Shown: piece by piece, positions 30,906 to 32,829 of the stretch
Layout of the letters: the number at the start of each line of letters is the position of its first letter
Numbering within the stretch: the stretch's first letter is position 1
From: Clostridia bacterium
GTDB lineage: Bacteria > Bacillota > Clostridia > Oscillospirales > CAG-272
NCBI GenBank assembly: GCA_017456625.1
Contig: JAFTJB010000079.1
Location: 1 to 32,829, forward strand
Length of the DNA stretch: 32,829 nt
Reading direction: 5' to 3'
Made by a program: the position numbers and the translations under genes
Notes under the pieces: model-generated
Told to the model about the DNA's origin: nothing
Seen by the model: only the letters and a program-made list of their open reading frames with translations
The model's database searches: none

Positions 30906-31772
30906 TTAACCGAGATTTAACAGTAGAATCGATAAACCGCCTAAAATTAAAACAGCAAGTTCCTTTTTTGAAATCTTTTCCTTGAAGAAGATTACTCCGC
31001 AGATCATGGAAAGCAAAATAACACCGATATTGAGTGTGGGAAAGAAAATTGCGCTGTCAAGCAATCCCGCAAGTGTTGTGTTTAATAAATTACAACAGCC
31101 GAAGCACACGCCGATACAGGAAGCTACGGCGAGTTTACCGCGGCGAAAAGGAGGATCACCTTGTTTTTTTGCAAACAAAGAAAATATTAAAGATATCACT
31201 GCTGCAAGAGTAAATGCAATTAACAGAAATATTGATTTTTGTTCGGCATAAGCGGATTTTTGCTGCAGCTTTTGTACGATTCCCAAGCCACCGGAGGCAA
31301 GCATGGCGATTACAAGCGGGATAAAATAGTATGATTTGGTTGCTTTTTCTTTTGCCTGTGATTTTAGTCCTGAAACGATGACTGCCGATATTGCGCACAT
31401 AATCCCCAATAGATCAAGAAATGAAAACGACTCTGCCCAAAGAATTGCGCCCGAAAGTGTGGGTAAAATGAATCCCAATGAATAGACGGTGGAGCATAAC
31501 GCTGTGTTTCCCTTGGCGAGCGCTGCCGTGTAAAACCACTGCGCAAATATCAGCAAAATCGTATAAACAGCGGCATATATCAAAGTCTGGTATGCAACCA
31601 CACCGAAGGATATCTTGCCAAACAGCACAAGCGCAACAGCACCGCACAAAAACAAAGCGCTTTGACACCAAAAGAAAGGTCTTGTTCTAAATCGAACGTT
31701 GGATAAGTTCTTTGAAAGCAGATTGCGTCCCGTGGATAATACCACGCTCAACCCCAAAAGCAGGAACGGCAT
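30906..31772 (-). CDS. EamA/DMT-superfamily membrane transporter
   Basis: A 288-residue integral membrane protein with about ten hydrophobic segments arranged as two five-helix halves, as in drug/metabolite transporters. The end of the first half ([20 protein letters not shown]) and of the second half ([20 protein letters not shown]) show the paired EamA signature. Substrate and direction are unknown; relatives export amino acids or sugars or import metabolites. GGAGAAG precedes the ATG, which overlaps the GH5 stop by one base (TAATG). It is the only transporter in the window. Confidence 0.82.
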   Translation of the reverse strand: MPFLLLGLSVVLSTGRNLLSKNLSNVRFRTRPFFWCQSALFLCGAVALVLFGKISFGVVAYQTLIYAAVYTILLIFAQWFYTAALAKGNTALCSTVYSLGFILPTLSGAILWAESFSFLDLLGIMCAISAVIVSGLKSQAKEKATKSYYFIPLVIAMLASGGLGIVQKLQQKSAYAEQKSIFLLIAFTLAAVISLIFSLFAKKQGDPPFRRGKLAVASCIGVCFGCCNLLNTTLAGLLDSAIFFPTLNIGVILLSMICGVIFFKEKISKKELAVLILGGLSILLLNLG

Positions 31773-32829
31773 TATACTTCTCCGAGAATGATCCTGTGAA
31801 GCTCTTCACTTAGGATCTTGCGGTTGTCGTCATCCACAAGGCTGAAACGGTTTCCGTCGTTTGGCGTGCTCAGATAATTCCATACGCAATAGGGAATATC
31901 CCATTCTTTCAGTATTCTGATCATATCGCGCATCCAATTCTCTCGCCATTCACGCTTTGCGTGACGGATGGTGCCGAACTCACCGCACCAAAGAATTTTG
32001 TCGGGGTGCTTTTCTATAAATTCCTTTGCAGGGGCTAAATAGTCACGAAGAAATTCGATGTCCATTCGGTCATATTTTTCGTATTTGTTCTTACCATTGA
32101 TAACTTTGTGAAAATCTCTGTAACGCTCAATATCGTCGCAGGGATATGGCATTTTTCGATTATAAAACAACTGGCTTGCCTGCAAGACACCCTGTTGGTG
32201 TGTAAATTCGTGCGGGGCATAGCAGTGGAAGGTATAAATAATGTTTTCGTCGTCGTATACTTTTACTTTTGGGAGTGCCGGAGGATTGTTCCATTCTACA
32301 CCGCCGACTATAATGAGCCGTTCTTTGTTTTTTTCTCGGATCGCAGCAATCGTTTTTTCGGCAAGGGCGTTCCATTCCTCTGCCGTGGCATTGACCACCT
32401 CGTTGAGCAGCTCGAAAACCACATCGTTCTGTTCGGAGAATTTATTCTCAAGTTTTTCCCAGACAGCAACAAAGCGGCTTTGCAACTCCTCGTTTTGCAT
32501 CAGCCCGCGCTCCTCCAAAATATCACAGTAATTGCCAATTGCCTTGTGCATATTCAAAACGGGTCGCAAGCCGTATTTTCTGCACCAACCGACAAAATTG
32601 CGGAGAATCTCTATGATCGTTTCCCGATATATGTAAGGACTTTCCTCCAAAACAATTTGGTCGAAACCGAGGCGGATATGATCCATTCCGAGAGATGCGA
32701 TATACGCAATGTCATCCTCGGTGATATAGCTTTCAAAATGCTCCATATCCCCAACGGTGATGATCAATCGCCTATTTTGCGGAAGAACATTAAACCGTTT
32801 GTAATTGGTCAGCCATCCGCCGATTCCCA
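31772..32829 (-). CDS. Glycoside hydrolase family 5-like enzyme, N-terminus beyond the window
   Basis: The frame is open to the right edge, so the start is missing. The visible part reads GIGGWLTNYKRFNVLP at the edge (the GGWL segment seen near the start of GH5 enzymes), LGMDHIRLGFD, VLNMHKAIGNYC, FELLNEV (acid/base Glu after Asn), YTFHCYAPHEFTHQ and LWCGEFGTIR (nucleophile Glu). These are the conserved positions of clan GH-A cellulases, mannanases and related beta-glycosidases. No signal peptide can be judged. Its stop overlaps the EamA start, so both are on one transcript. A TTG at 32767 is not the real start because homology continues upstream of it. Confidence 0.85.
   Translation of the reverse strand, partial: GIGGWLTNYKRFNVLPQNRRLIITVGDMEHFESYITEDDIAYIASLGMDHIRLGFDQIVLEESPYIYRETIIEILRNFVGWCRKYGLRPVLNMHKAIGNYCDILEERGLMQNEELQSRFVAVWEKLENKFSEQNDVVFELLNEVVNATAEEWNALAEKTIAAIREKNKERLIIVGGVEWNNPPALPKVKVYDDENIIYTFHCYAPHEFTHQQGVLQASQLFYNRKMPYPCDDIERYRDFHKVINGKNKYEKYDRMDIEFLRDYLAPAKEFIEKHPDKILWCGEFGTIRHAKREWRENWMRDMIRILKEWDIPYCVWNYLSTPNDGNRFSLVDDDNRKILSEELHRIILGEV

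Noticed and set aside
1..32829. CRISPR arrays, tRNA or rRNA genes, prophage genes, IS transposases or integrases
   Set aside because: I looked for regularly spaced repeats, cloverleaf-like sequences and recognisable phage or recombinase proteins and found none. The repeats seen are few, dispersed and of other kinds.

Overview
The window looks like chromosomal DNA of an anaerobic, low-to-mid GC Gram-positive bacterium of the Clostridia, probably from a gut or similar polysaccharide-rich habitat. The evidence is the gene order HlyD-like / yggS / sepF / yggT, an oxygen-sensitive glycyl radical enzyme with its radical-SAM activase, pieces of the sporulation protease gene spoIVB, strong AGGAGG ribosome binding sites and near-consensus SigA promoters. 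All family assignments come from reading motifs; no database search was run.

Layout. 1-5730 is housekeeping: the 3' end of queA, miaA, a cell-division-linked operon (HlyD-like, yggS, sepF, yggT) and a phosphohexomutase. From 5728 the window is a chain of catabolic modules, each an AraC-family regulator divergent from an enzyme operon. Module 1 (5728-12688): AraC, SDR, type I dehydroquinase-like protein, SDR, metallo-beta-lactamase-fold hydrolase, NAD-dependent epimerase, Gfo/Idh/MocA oxidoreductase, PIG3-type quinone oxidoreductase. Module 2 (12766-15482): Asp-box sialidase-like protein and HpcH/HpaI aldolase, with AraC. Module 3 (16029-20040): glycyl radical enzyme and activase, with AraC. 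An AT-richer three-gene unit follows (20172-22350: membrane protein, XRE regulator, membrane-anchored protein of unknown function). Module 4 (22615-27321): L-arabinose/L-fucose isomerase-like protein, SGNH esterase, GH99-like/WbsX protein, with AraC. Module 5 (27624-30398): AraC, SDR and Gfo/Idh/MocA, followed by an AraC remnant. The window ends in an EamA transporter and a GH5 glycosidase that runs off the right edge.

The most striking structure lies between the modules. Three separated fragments of the 3' end of spoIVB, encoding the [10 protein letters not shown]...[19 protein letters not shown] segment, sit at 22443, 27386 and 30734, all on the minus strand. Each is joined at the same codon to a 23-nt motif that occurs six times in total. 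They bracket modules 4 and 5 as direct repeats, and they differ from one another almost only at synonymous sites. Likewise, the last 351 bp of the quinone oxidoreductase gene are repeated at 15589, bracketing module 2, with 6 of 7 differences synonymous. Together this suggests a region built by repeated acquisition of regulator-plus-enzyme cassettes at gene 3' ends. No recombinase gene is visible in the window.

Proposed biology (inference): regulators sense carbohydrate or related signals and switch on small operons that trim, oxidise, dehydrate or cleave unusual sugars, sugar acids or cyclitols. No ABC, PTS or other dedicated sugar importer is present; the only transporter-like gene is the EamA protein.
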